Below, in pieces: positions 23,905 through 35,640 of a DNA stretch of 64,000 bases. Made by a program: the position numbers and the translations under genes. The notes under the pieces are model-generated. The model saw nothing but the letters and a program-made list of their open reading frames with translations, was not told the DNA's origin and ran no database searches. The stretch comes from Dermanyssus gallinae (taxonomy: Eukaryota > Arthropoda > Arachnida > Mesostigmata > Dermanyssidae). Within the stretch, counting starts at the first letter, position 1. Each line of letters begins with the position of its first letter. The DNA lies in assembly GCA_003439945.1 (NCBI GenBank), contig QVRM01001424.1, positions 43,501 to 107,500 of the forward strand. The letters run 5' to 3'.

Positions 23905-24480
23905 TTGAGTTGGGCTGAAATAAGTTAGCCTTAAAATTAATTTAAAAAATAAAGAATTGACCGAATCAATTGGTATTTATTTTTTAATTCGAAGTTACTT
24001 TCCAGTGTTAACCACAATACTCGCCCATCGCTAAACCAGATAGTGTGTTTTTGCTCCTTCTGGTGGAGCGATCTTCTGTCCTGGTAGATACTTCTGCAGA
24101 CAGTTAAATATGTAGTAGTCCGACGACGCGATGTCCGAAGGGTACGGTCGATGCGGCAAATTGCCCAATCAAAGCGTGGTTTCTTACGGAGGCTGGTCAA
24201 CTCACATGCGAGCTCGCCTTGTCTTAGTGGAAGATAACGCCTTTGCTATTTACGAGACCACGCCTCTTCCCTTACAAAAGTGTCAAAAACTTGTTCTAGC
24301 TGATCGCATTGAATACCCGTGTCTACCGTTTGGTCACTAGGAAGATAATCGTGGTGGACAAGGTCATGCCTATCCCACCAAGCACAGATCAAAAAGCGAA
24401 TAGGTGAGTCTCTTTGGTGCCTTCTAGAGAGGTTGGCCTAGAACGTACCAGGATCTTCCACGCTTTGCATTGTCGTAGAA
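23905..24480 (-). pseudogene. 3' half of a decayed irritans-like mariner
   Basis: On the minus strand the pieces read in order: YDNAKRGRSW (after the first catalytic motif), VWWDRHDLVHHDYLPSDQTV in a broken frame, then the third catalytic motif as LPHRPYPSDIASSDYYIF, corresponding to the usual LPHPPYSPDLAPSDYxLF with the catalytic Asp retained. Stops and frameshifts break the frame many times and the HxDN motif is lost. The element end appears to be at about 23905, where TTGAGTTGGGCTGAAATAAG directly follows TATA. That is a plausible terminal inverted repeat next to a TA target. No other end is found, so it is truncated. Confidence 0.7.
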
Positions 24481-25058
24481 AAACAATTTTTGTCGCAGAT
24501 AACACTCTGCTTCACGAACGAACATTCGTTGTCTGTTCTTGTACATTAAAAGTTCAGAACACGCATCTGCAGATCAACGCAGATGTGCGCATATCTATGC
24601 ATATATTAAGACTCTCCTCAGAAGACTAATAAAAATTGTAGTCCTAGTAATAGTAGTAGTAGTAGCAGCAGTAGCACCAATCGCAATAGCAGTATATTAA
24701 CAGCGGTAAGCTACGTGGTGTTCACGTAGCCGACGATAGCCAAGTGACCCTCGACGCCGCAGCGTTAACTATGGCAGATATAACGATTGTGGCCGCATAA
24801 GGCCTAATGTTTGCTTGTCGCTATGAATGAATGGCTCGCCCAATAGATGCAATGGTAGGTCGGGGGGGGGGGGGGGGGGGGGGGGAGGGGGGGCTACACG
24901 CCAACTCGACACGAGCGGCTCGTTAACAGCAAACGAAACGGCTTTCGGCGCAGACGGTCGGCATCTTCAGGGGTGCTGTCAGTTGTCGCCAGCCTTTTAT
25001 ACGTATGCGCGCGCCGCACTTGCTGGCTGACGAACGTACCGGTACAGGTGACGATGTA

Positions 25059-25061
<3 letters not shown>
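24481..25061. other. no gene seen; long G run inside
   Basis: Unique DNA with a TAG/CAG triplet stretch at about 24640-24680 and the G run listed separately. Confidence 0.45.
24862..24893. repeat. poly-G run (G24 A G7)
   Basis: Twenty-four G, one A, then seven G. It could form a quadruplex on this strand. The exact length is likely to be uncertain in any assembly. Confidence 0.9.

Positions 25062-25130
<69 letters not shown>
25062..25130. repeat. compound (TA)n-(GA)n-(G)n microsatellite
   Basis: TA to about 25094, GA to about 25123, then eight G. Confidence 0.95.
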
Positions 25131-25310
25131 AAGAGGGTAAAGCCAAGAGATGCGTGAAGTCGTGCTACCGGCTTTTCGGGCAGGGCAGGCTACGCTAGCG
25201 TGTACCGTGTATCAACTCTGCTACATGAAAGGTAGCATACGAGTAAGCTGACTACGTCAAGCATAAGCGTAAGTTTACAACCTCGCCAACTGCCGTACTT
25301 AACGACAAGC

Positions 25311-25580
<270 letters not shown>

Positions 25581-25968
25581 CTACTACGGAAAAGAAACCA
25601 CGGAAAGACACAACGCTAACATATTCTTGACACACTCAGACATCTCAACACACATAAAACTCTATTGTTGGTGGTATCTCGTTTAGGTATTTCGTTCTCT
25701 CTCTCTCTCTATCTCTCGCGCGCTCTCCGGTTCCTCTACTACTTGGGCAACGAAAAATATCTCTGAACAGCGCCTGGGTAGCACCCACCTGTTTAGAACA
25801 TACACCTCAACACAAAACGGGCTATCCTTCTACTCCTTTTTTAGGCGCTTCAAGTTCCGTTGTACTCAGCCAAGCGCAATCGATTGTATTTTAGCCGTTT
25901 TTTAGTTGAGTGTATTATTCATTTATAGTTCGTTGAGGTTAAAAAATAAACACACACAAACAAAAACC

Positions 25969-26004
<36 letters not shown>

Positions 26005-27432
26005 GACTTCGTTTAACGCCCTGTGAAATCGTTTTCCTATTTTCATTGTCAAATACGTAATTACTGCTTAGGGCGTAATCCAGCCCAATGGTTGTTTAAA
26101 ATTGAAAGCAAAAAAGGTCCACGACTATTGCCAATATTAAAGCCAAGTATGTTGAATTCGAGCAAAAATGCTAGGACAGAAATGCCCAAAAGTGTAAGAC
26201 ACGCGAAATAGAAGCATAGCCAATCGGTTGTTAAGATGTTTTTTTGTTCGTAGTAGTTTGCATGCTTTATATTTCATTCGAACGCCTTCGCAAGCAAACA
26301 TATAGTTAGTGCTGCTAGACTTTGTCGTTAGAAACCTACATGAGCGAGCACGTATCATCTTGCAAGAGCATTACAGCCATTTCGTTGGCAATTAAAATCA
26401 TTATTATCAAAGCCCATATCGTAGGTGCATTAAAATGAAACAGGTATACGAATGCAGATTTTGACACCTTTTATGAGGCCGTCGTTATAAAAAAAAACGT
26501 CCGTTTTGCTTTGTTTTCAATCGTGGCGAGGCTAAGCGCCTCCTCATGCGTATGTATTAGTCCGCGTGACAGCAAGCTCCGACACAGGCGCGGTGGTTTA
26601 ACCACTGTAACCATTCTGACCAAAAGAGTGCGATCTACTTTATCGTTGATACATAACGTGTAACTAAAGAAGGAAACCCGATAGAACACTGGCATGGCGG
26701 TTCGTTTTCTTTGGCCTCTAACGCTGTCGGTTCAGACAGAGCACATTAAATTAGCAGAGCCGAAACCTGTGAGTCGAGGCATAGTGGCACATTATTACGG
26801 CAACAACAACACCAACAGCAACAGAGACCGGGCATGCCATGATAGATCGGCCAGCTATGCGCCTGCTAATCGTTTTTAAAACGTTGCTAACGTCAGAACA
26901 TCTTTTGCCAGAACATGATTAATTACGCCAGTAGGCACTGACATTATAGTAGCATTAAACAATAATCATAATAATAATATTTAGAAACATTGCTACAACA
27001 CAACAGATGCTACACATGAAACACAAACTATGTAATAAGAAGCCTCCACTAATAATAAGAGAAATAAGTAACAGAATCACCGTCATCACCACTGACATAC
27101 GGCTGGCTCAAGCATCACAGAAGACGGCAGCCAGAATGACATCAAGGAATTCGACTTGTGGTCATTTCATTTGTGTGGTAGCGGATGCTATGTAGCATAT
27201 CTGGCAAATGTCTAGTAATAGTTACGTCGTGCGAGCATGTGGTTAGCTCTTCGATCTTTCAGTACAAATCAGTTGCAGGCAGCAAACATAATATGCCGGT
27301 CTCCACAAGTTGACCATCGTCCATCACATGGCTGGCTTTTAATAGCACATAGCTCGCAGATACCGTATAGACGAGGTTCGCAGGCAACAGTACGGGGCAC
27401 CTAAAAGAGAAACTCTTTCAATCGTTTTTTAA

Positions 27433-27497
<65 letters not shown>

Positions 27498-28648
27498 TTC
27501 TTTGATTCAAGTTGCAATCATTTGCCAACGCAGTGGTGATTAAATAACATACAAGAAACACAAATTGTAAATTTTGTACATAATCAATAAATTATCTTGT
27601 TAAAAAAATATCGATGTGAATTTTTGATAAACGTTACAGTATGTACATTAATGTTTGCACATTTCGTAACATTTAGTCGCAGATGTTAGCACAGTTTGCT
27701 ATACACATCATGTGTATATTGTAACTAACACGTTAGCAGCTACGTCTTATAATCATTTCAATTTTAGCGAAGCGTTCGACTTTACGACGTTAGATCTAGG
27801 TCTTGGCATAGCATTCTACAAACACGCTTAACATTTGTGGAAATGTAACACACCTTCCATCACACATTTCCAGCAGTTACGTACATTTCTGAGCATCTAC
27901 CTGAACCTCAGTTGATGAGCAGAATCTACTAGTATACTAGTATCTGGTGCATCTATGTAAAGGGGCGAGAATCCCTATACAGTACATCATCGAACCTTAA
28001 ACTCGTATCGGCTCTGCTCACACAGACGTAACACTTGTGCCTGATTGCAATTTGTTTCGGGCTTAAATACAAGCGTCTCGGCTATCACAAGGCGACGACA
28101 ATCGATTTGATCACGATAGCCCCAGCGTCACGCAGACTTTCGCCATGCAGACTGTAATTAAACAGAGAACGTTTCATCGTCTGATCTCATGCTTTACCGG
28201 CCCAGAAAAACAGGACTAACATTAAAATCTAACAACTCGAATTACGTGCAAGCGTGTCTGTCCTATACACGTTTAGTACACATGTTCAGCGAAAAGCACA
28301 GAGAAGTCCCCTCCTTCTCGTCCTCTTTGTTTGCAGAGCGACCTACTGCAATGTCCTGGAGTTACGTGAGCAAAATGCAATGCTGCTCGTTGACGACGCT
28401 GCTCGCCGTTAAATCCTACTACGATGTAAACAATGACGCAGTTGTTGACGCGATTTTTTTTCAAGTGTTATGCATATTGTTGTTAAGACGCTTTGTGGCT
28501 AGCTATATAACCGACGCGAGCAGCAGGTGTCAACACCTATGACAGAATCGAGACAATATGAAGTCTGTCTGCATTACCTTTGCGTGGGTTGCACCGATGA
28601 TAACTACGGAGCCGAACAACAACGAGCATGTAGAATGATGACAACAAA
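25581..28648. other. no gene seen
   Basis: Three kilobases of unique DNA with TA runs at about 25973-26002 and 27436-27495. The 117-codon frame at 28189-28542 has no recognisable domain and overlaps another frame on the other strand. Confidence 0.45.
27436..27495. repeat. (TA)n microsatellite
   Basis: About 60 bases of TA. Confidence 0.95.
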
Positions 28649-28703
28649 GCACACGTAGAATATGATAACAGCAAAGCACACGTAGAATATATGATGACAA
28701 CGA
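28624..28703. repeat. tandem repeat of about 27 bp, three units
   Basis: The unit begins GCACACGTAGAATATGATAA. One imperfect unit (28624-28648) and two better-matched units follow in direct succession. Confidence 0.8.
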
Positions 28704-28938
28704 CGACATTAAAATAATGAGAAAAAAACGAGATGCTGATAATGCTACGTTTGATTTCATCGCTCTTCGCGGAGGAGCAACGCCCGGGGTGGGCCGGAAG
28801 GCGCCTAACGACCGTGTCACAGGCAACGAAGGTTCGGTCGGATCCGTTCGCTGAATCCGTACCATGCTACCGGCACCCTTTGCGTTGGACTACGACCCGC
28901 TGCGGTGTCAGCATCGACGAAGTTGATGCTGGTGGCGT

Positions 28939-29033
28939 CGACGACGACAACAACAACAACAACAACAACAACAACGGCGGCGACAACAACAACAACGGCG
29001 ACGACAACAACAATAATAATAACAAAAACAGCT
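28939..29033. repeat. (AAC/GAC/GGC)n array
   Basis: About 30 triplets. One frame across it reads D/N runs within a 133-codon frame (28733-29134) that otherwise has no motif. Confidence 0.9.
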
Positions 29034-30028
29034 ATAATAAGAGCGATGACGCATCGAGAAGAACATTGGCGCTGGTACTACCACGGTTACGCAGCCGATA
29101 CTTGGGTGCCAACTCGTGGGTGCAGAGCGCGTAGTTCGACACACAGTTGAGCTGTAGTGAGTAAGAATTTGTAAATAGGATCGGAGGAACCGACGCCAGG
29201 GCCTAAGGAACCGGTGGCATTGGGGTTAACAAGGAGACTCTCGCACCCCCTTACTCCCCGGCGCCGGGGGGGCGGGGGGGGGGCTACGGGATCGGAAGGC
29301 GTTAGACGACTGATGGATGCCTCTGTCAGAAAAACCGCTTTTGGCCTCTGTAATAGTGGTGGTGGTAGCGTCAGCATTAGCTTATTCCATACTAGCACCC
29401 GTCTCACGCCCAGAGACATAGTCTCATCCTACGTCGAGGCACGCGACTAAAAGAACTCGATATCGAAGCACAGCTCGATCAATCGATGCTGCTCTTCCTT
29501 CGGACCGATCCACCGCGTACACACCCTTCCGCTTGTCCGCCCACCCGTATTGTGTACTACTTGTGCACTTACACACTAGCTAGCAAATCATGCATTCACT
29601 GCTGTTGGATAATGGAGGCAAGCAAAACCTACCTCAGAGGTGATGCGGCTCCGGGTGAACAGGAGGGAGCCGACATAAGCGAGCGTATTTGCTCATGTCG
29701 GTCGGAGAGCATACACGCGTTGTGGCCCGATACAACGCCGGTCGGGGGTCCAATCTATTTTCAGTATTTATGTTAATATTGGTACTTACTTTCTGTTTTC
29801 AGTCCGAACAAGACTAGTTAACCTGCTTCAATGTACATTATGACATCACAATTTTAAGGGTCCTCCTTTCGACTTGTGTTTTACAGGTCCAAAGATGGTA
29901 GGGGTATTTATCAAAAGCTCGACAACATTTACGCATTTTGGGTTGAGGCAACTATAAATCCACAATGACTACAAAAACACCCGGCAATTTTAGCGCGATG
30001 TACTATTTTCTTTCGTACTATATATATA
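29034..30028. other. no gene seen
   Basis: GC-richer DNA to about 29.5 kb with a G/C-rich patch near 29265-29285, then AT-rich DNA. No recognised gene. Confidence 0.45.
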
Positions 30029-31042
30029 CAGGGTGTTGCAGGAATATTTGAATATATATACAGATATACAGAATTGTAGAGCTCGTTAAAGCAAATATTT
30101 TTTCCAATGGAACATGGTCTCTGAGAAGTCTTGTTTCGGAGTGAGAGCGATATTACTACAATTTGTGACACTGGTGTTTTTGCCCGACATAGGAGCACAA
30201 AATGTGCTGTTGCGAGACAACCACTAAAAGAACTAAGAAACTAAGCACACCATCGTGTTCGTGATAAAATTCTGCTCCATCTGAAGAATATGCAAGCCCG
30301 GTCAGAAGACGCGACATGGTCGCCTAAAAGAGAATTCGCCAAAAATAAAGTTCTTTATTAGCGTTCACGCCAAATACTTTAGAATCATAACCCTACAACC
30401 ACTCACAGCGCTCAAAACGGACATAATCAGCCAATGCGCAATTCATGGCGATCATTTTGGTACCAAACATATGTCCATGCGAGCTGTGGTTGCGGAGTAA
30501 TTACGATTTTTCGGAGGGCATGTCCAGATTAAGTGCATGAAAAATGACTGTGTGGCGACGTTCACTACCGCCGATGTGTCGCGCGACAGCCGCAGCGCGT
30601 CATTTTTCATGCACTTAATCTGGACATGCCCTCCGAAAAATCGTAATTACTCCGCAACCACAGCTCGCATTGCCATAAGTTTGGGTTATGATTCTAAAGT
30701 ATTAGGCGTGAACGCTAATAAAGAACTTTATTTTTGGCGAATTCTCTTTTAAGCGACCATGTCGCGTCTTCTGACCGGGCTTGCATATTCTTCAGATAGA
30801 GCAGAATTTTATCACGAACACGATGGTGTGCTTAGTCTTCTGTCTAGGAAGACTGGTTGTCTCGAAACAGCACATTTTGTGCTCCTATGTCGGGCAAAAA
30901 CACCAGTGTCACAAATTGTAGTAATATCGCTCTCACTCCGAAACAAGACTTCTCAGAGACCATGTTCCATTGGAAAAAATATTTGCTTTAACGAGCTCTA
31001 CAATTCTGTATATCGGGCTTCAAATATTCCTGCAACACCCTG
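30029..31042. mobile_element. foldback (snapback) element A, CAGGGTGTT termini
   Basis: The element is almost entirely one inverted repeat. The left arm, 30029-30548 (about 520 bases), pairs with the right arm, 30599-31042 (about 444), around a 50-base loop that holds the palindrome TGTCGCGCGACA. The left arm has about 75 extra bases near 30395-30470, where the right arm is deleted or never had them. The outer ends read CAGGGTGTTGCAGG and its complement, flanked by TA on both sides in TATATA-type DNA; the target duplication is therefore TA or TATA. Open frames in the arms (for example 29929-30198 minus and 30759-31118 plus) are mirror images of each other and not evidence of protein coding. 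A transcript would fold into a long double-stranded RNA. It is presumably moved by a transposase supplied elsewhere. A mariner relic begins within 40 bases to the right. Confidence 0.85.
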
Positions 31043-31059
31043 TATATATATATTCAGAT

Positions 31060-31660
31060 TGCTTCACAGAGGGATTGCAGAAGACGAGTCAGGGTTTATG
31101 GTTACGAATCGAGACTAAAACCAAATCCTTTCAGTGGTGCTTTTAAGATGAAAAGCGACCGAAACAATTCAGCCAGAGCAGACTCAACACATGTTTTTTT
31201 GGCTATTGTTCGGCTACAAGGGAATCATCCTTCACGCATTTTTGCCGCCTGGTTCTAAGGTCAATAAAATACGGAATACTTCCGCGACTTTTTAAGAAGA
31301 TTGCGCAAGAACATCCGACGCAATAGGCCTGAACTCTTGGCAAACAACTCTTAGATCCTCCGCCACGAGGACGTGCCGGCGCATACATCGCTTCTAATTT
31401 CGGATTATTTGATAAAAATTCGATTTCTGCAGCCCCTTTATTCACCGGACGTGGCGCCATGCGACTTTGTCATTTCCACGGATAAAACAATTAAAAGGGG
31501 AACGTTGCAAGATGTCTATACAGGAGATAAATAAAAATTCAAAGAGCAATCTAATTTGAATCCGAAAACGCGTCTATAAAATGCTTCGAAGAGCGGAAAA
31601 TAAGGTGGCATGAGTGCATTGTAGCGAACAGGACCAATCTCGAAAAAAACAAAAACACTT
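31060..31660 (+). pseudogene. decayed mariner transposase, C-terminal half
   Basis: Broken frames read, in order: a degraded first catalytic motif with DES near 31085, a Y/H-rich FFDYKGIVHHEFLPPG-like stretch near 31215 (visible as KGIILHAFLPPG-type residues), and PLYSPDVAPCDFV at about 31434-31472, where both aspartates of the third motif are present. CFEERKIRWHECIVA follows near 31591-31635, matching the C-terminal CFEDWKxRWHKCI of the intact copy at 35.4 kb. It is therefore a diverged relative of that family. The N-terminal half is absent; the left boundary is next to foldback element A, so it may have been cut off by a rearrangement there. Confidence 0.7.
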
Positions 31661-31781
31661 TGAAAGAACAAACAAATATTCTGTATTTTATAAATATATA
31701 TATCAGACCTACATTTCCGTATCGTTCCGCGAGTCTACTGATGAGGTGTGTTGCCCATGAAAAGAGGATTGGACGAGCACT

Positions 31782-31806
31782 ATATATATATATATATATA
31801 TATATA
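31782..31806. repeat. (TA)n microsatellite
   Basis: About 25 bases of TA. Confidence 0.9.
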
Positions 31807-31949
31807 AAACTGTGTTTTTTATTATTAGAATTATTATGAAAACATTCAAGGTTTTATTTATATAACTTTACAATGTTCACAACTGTTTTTTATTAAGTTT
31901 ATTTAATTCACAGCTCTGTTGAATTTTTTAAGAAATATTCAAGACAATA

Positions 31950-33340
31950 GACCTATTAGGCGTCTGACAGCGCGTGACATTTTGCGTAAGCCTGAGAGCG
32001 GAACCGGCATTGGTCAAATGGCTGGTGATAACCTTAAGTCGACAAACAATTTTATATGTGGCTGCCAAGTAACTCCACGGTGAAACTTCATGGCTTTTGT
32101 TTTCCGTGAATTTATTTGAAAGCCTTCGTTGTGAAATTTTGCTTGATAAACCTTTGCTTTTTAAGTCTGCGAATAGCTCTAAGGTTCCTATGGGCGACCG
32201 CGATGCCGTCCGCGTACATAACGACAACAGCATTTCTGAATTAAGCACTTACGTGGCGAGCTAAGTCAGCGATCAGTAGAGCAAATGACAGACCGCTAAG
32301 TTGGGTTTCACTGCAGGGTACCTACATTTTGTCTCAGCTTGGGCGTCTCATTGTCCACATGTCCATTGTCAGGTTGCCCTCAGCAACAAACCCGAAAAAC
32401 ACTCGCTAAGGAATAAGACCACCCATGCCAGGGTGCCAAATTAAGTCGACCAATAAGTGGCGGGGGGCTTTGTCGATGGCCTTGACGCAATCGATGGAGA
32501 CTGCATACAAAGAAACCCTATGTTTTGCCAAATCCTGCTCAACTTCCGACTGGATTATATGAATTGTATGCTGTGCATCTCGGCCCTTCTTGAACCCGAA
32601 TTGCTCCGGTCGTTTAACCTTCTCGACAGTTGATACAATTGCGATGATCGACTTTGCTAAGATTTTTCTTTTGTGTGCGTTCCGATGCGATGCCCCGATG
32701 GAGCTTCGGATCATCCACATTACCACCTTGCCTTCTCTCGGATAGCAGGCATAATCAGGCGCGGTGCCAAGCCTGAGGTATTCGCCCTTCGTCGACTATC
32801 TGGTTAAGCTGTGTTGCCAACTTACCTGCAAGGACATTTGAGGAGTCTGCCCAGAACTCGTAGTAGATCCTACTGGAGCAACTGCTTTCCCGTTTCGGTA
32901 GACCGTGCAGAACTATCGCGACCTTCACCTCCTCGAAAGGAGATTTAATGAGGTGCTGATTTACGTTGAATGGATACTCAACTACTGGTTCATATGTAGG
33001 GGAGGGCAATTGGGTAAACAGGAGCAAAGTCAAATTCGGAATTATTAGATCCTGGTACACGCTGGGTTTCTTTTTGTTTTCTTTCGCCGATGTATAATGC
33101 AGATATGATCCTCTAGTTCCGTCCTTCCACGAAGTCAAGCTTCCTCCATATCATCAAGACGGGGTTTGCCCTCTGCCAGGAGCTGCTTAAGCTGTCTGCG
33201 TTTTACAATTGACTGGCAGCTGGAGTGAGGGGCCTTCGCTGAGTTCAGAAGCTTCAAAACCTCGCGACGTATCAGGAGGCAGACTCGTGAATCACGGGCT
33301 CGTTTTCGTCGACACTTCCGTTTGACTACCGCTGCCTATA
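31950..33340 (-). pseudogene. non-LTR retrotransposon reverse transcriptase, decayed
   Basis: Reverse-transcriptase blocks can be read in order on the minus strand. A basic pre-domain stretch (RKCRRKRARDSRV) lies at about 33315-33140. IYYEFWADSSNVLAGKLATQ and EGRIPQAW (usual PGPDGIPxEFxxxx...G.xPxxW) are at about 32880-32760. EQFGFKKGRDAQ with SLYAVSIDCVKAIDKAPRHL (usual QFGFRKGRS... and D.EKAFDxxPR) lies at about 32610-32450. A weak SGLSFALLIADL block is near 32300-32260. The catalytic box near 32225-32205 reads MYADG where YADD is expected, so the second Asp is lost. Several stops and frame changes occur. Clade not assignable by eye. Endonuclease and ORF1 are not recognised upstream. Confidence 0.8.
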
Positions 33341-35435
33341 CGGTAGCTTCCTGGGTGCCATTTTCCTGGTCTATGTCATATAGCTGCCCCATCGGCATGG
33401 ACTCGCGTTCAAGTGAGCATGAGTTCAGCCTTATAGAAGAGTACTCATTCAAACCATCATGCGTCTCATATATTTAAATAATGTTGGCAATAGCTTCCTG
33501 TTCGAATATCGCGAAATTCGGGCTCTTTGCAAGCCGCAGCAGGCCACGCTGATATTGTCCAACGCCGATAGACCGTGGCTATACCACGGCTTGCAACACC
33601 GAGAGCGGAGGACATCTTCATCGGAGGACAGCAAACGTAGTAGCGACGTAAACATGCAAAACTTTCGGTGTTTGAGGCGAGATCGCGGTCCTTGGATTGC
33701 TAGATCGACGAACGGCGGCCGGGGAAGCGGACGACTTTCTACGGCGACAACTGTCACCACAAAATCGAAGAACGCGCATAGCGGATACACGTGCCGTATA
33801 CGCCATATATTTTGCTCCTAGCATTCGCCAACAAGGCTGCAGATATGTGATGTAGACTGTAAGATAACTAACTGTCAGACCTGTTCATGTAATAATGATA
33901 AAGCTGCCTATATGTTACATACGACACTGTTGATAACAACTACTCTACGCGTGAATGTTAAAGTCGCGACGCGGAATTAGTTGTAGATTTTCCTAATGCC
34001 TAAGCCCCGGGTAAATGATCAAGACCTCGATTTTGAACACTGTATGTATAGTTTGTCTTCAGAGAGTTCGCAACGCGACGACGCACACATGTACGAGTAC
34101 AACAATAAGTCTATGTCCAGTTTGTAATTTGAAGTTATTTTTTGCATTGATTCTGTACTAGTTTTGTACTTAACGACCCTGCTGCGAGCGTGAGGGCGCC
34201 ATCGTAGTTGGATGAAAACATTAATATGACGATTAACGTTCAGTATTCTTCTACGACAAGCAAGTCATGTCACATATATCTAATGTAAAATGTGTTGGGG
34301 ATTGAATAGCAATAGCTGAGATATTTACACCAAGGGGGGGAAGGGGGGGGGGGGTCATAGAGCTTGTGCATGTGCAGAGGATGGGGGGAGAGGAACTGAT
34401 CATCGCATTAGCGTACGGCTACGAATAGACAGATGTGCGACCAGTTATCCATTCATCTGCTTTTGGGGCGGAAGGTAGTCCAGAAAATACGTGGAGAATA
34501 GTCTTTTTTTTTCAGTTACAGTTAGTAGAAAAAAACCCTTTTCCCTAGGTTGACGAATAGCGAAACAGCTTTATATTGTTGTTATCATCACGAGTGTTCC
34601 CATCATCATCATCATCACCACCACCACATGATAGGGGGCGGTCTGTTGTCGGGCGTCGGCAACCGCCTTGGCAGGGAGCCAGCCTGGTTCGTCAATGTGT
34701 CGCTTTGCTTTGCCCTGCAGCCACGTATTAATGCATGCAGACATGCACTCGACTGCACTCGAACAACGCCACATCGATCAACGTCGAACGCAGCAAAAAC
34801 CCCTAAGCGGTGCTTATTGTGGCGGTGGTGGTGGCGTTACGGGCGGCTTACGACGGTCGAAAATCTTACTGTGTTGTTGGTTCCGCGTACTGCCCAGGTT
34901 GTACTGCCTCGCCTGTACATCATCATGACAACTTGCCGCTGTAGTCGATCAGTGTTAAGGAAGAGCGAAAAAGAGCAACGAGACACAGAGGTACATAGCA
35001 AAGAGGGAGAGAGAGAGAGATAGAGCTCACCCAACCTCCATGCGAGTCTATGGGAAGGAGCGGATGAATTTTACACTACGCCGCACATGTGACCGATTGT
35101 ATTGGAATATTGATTGCATAATGCTTCCAGTACGCCGTTTCTGCAAGGGGACGGCGGCAACGACAGCAGCAGCAGCAAGCAGCAATGCCACTCCCGAATC
35201 CTCAATGGACAAATCATCAGTGAACAGTTAGTGCATGAATGATTTGTCCCCTGGAGTCGAGCCGAAATCGAACAGCAGACGATACCACAAAATTACTTTT
35301 ACTCTACGACTGTATATATTCAATTTCAATTACTTCTTCATTTTGAACGTGGTTTATTTACCAAACTGCGTTTCATAACGCTTAAATTATCTGTATATAA
35401 AAATAGTTGAAAAATAATATGTATACATATATATA
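33341..35435. other. no gene recognised
   Basis: The first 0.5 kb may be the eroded upstream part of the retroelement, with overlapping frames of 113-120 codons on both strands at 33449-33821 but no motif. G-runs lie near 34336-34353. CAT and ACC triplets lie at 34597-34627. A (GA)n stretch lies near 35007-35022. Confidence 0.4.
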
Positions 35436-35464
35436 CGAGGTGTGTTCAAAAAGTATCGCGACTT
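35436..35464 (+). repeat. mariner left terminal inverted repeat
   Basis: Twenty-nine bases, identical to the reverse complement of 36726-36754. Expected binding site of the transposase. Confidence 0.95.
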
Positions 35465-35640
35465 TTGAATTTTCGCGGGTTACGTATATTCGAATTTCGA
35501 TTTTTTGTGGCGTTATGTTGGTACTCATGTCTCTCACTTATGCCGACAAGCTCGGCCATTTTGAATGTTCACTTAATTGTTGACAGCTCCTTTGCTTGCA
35601 CGTGTTTTGGATCGTCTTCGATTTTTACCTATTCAAAAAA

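Noticed and set aside
30759..31118. 119-codon plus-strand frame in foldback A and its mirror at 29929-30198
   Set aside because: Same reason: an inverted-arm pair that runs into the element terminus and flanking DNA.
33449..33821. Open frames of 113 and 120 codons on opposite strands
   Set aside because: No motif. They may be part of the upstream region of the retroelement relic, but I cannot show it.
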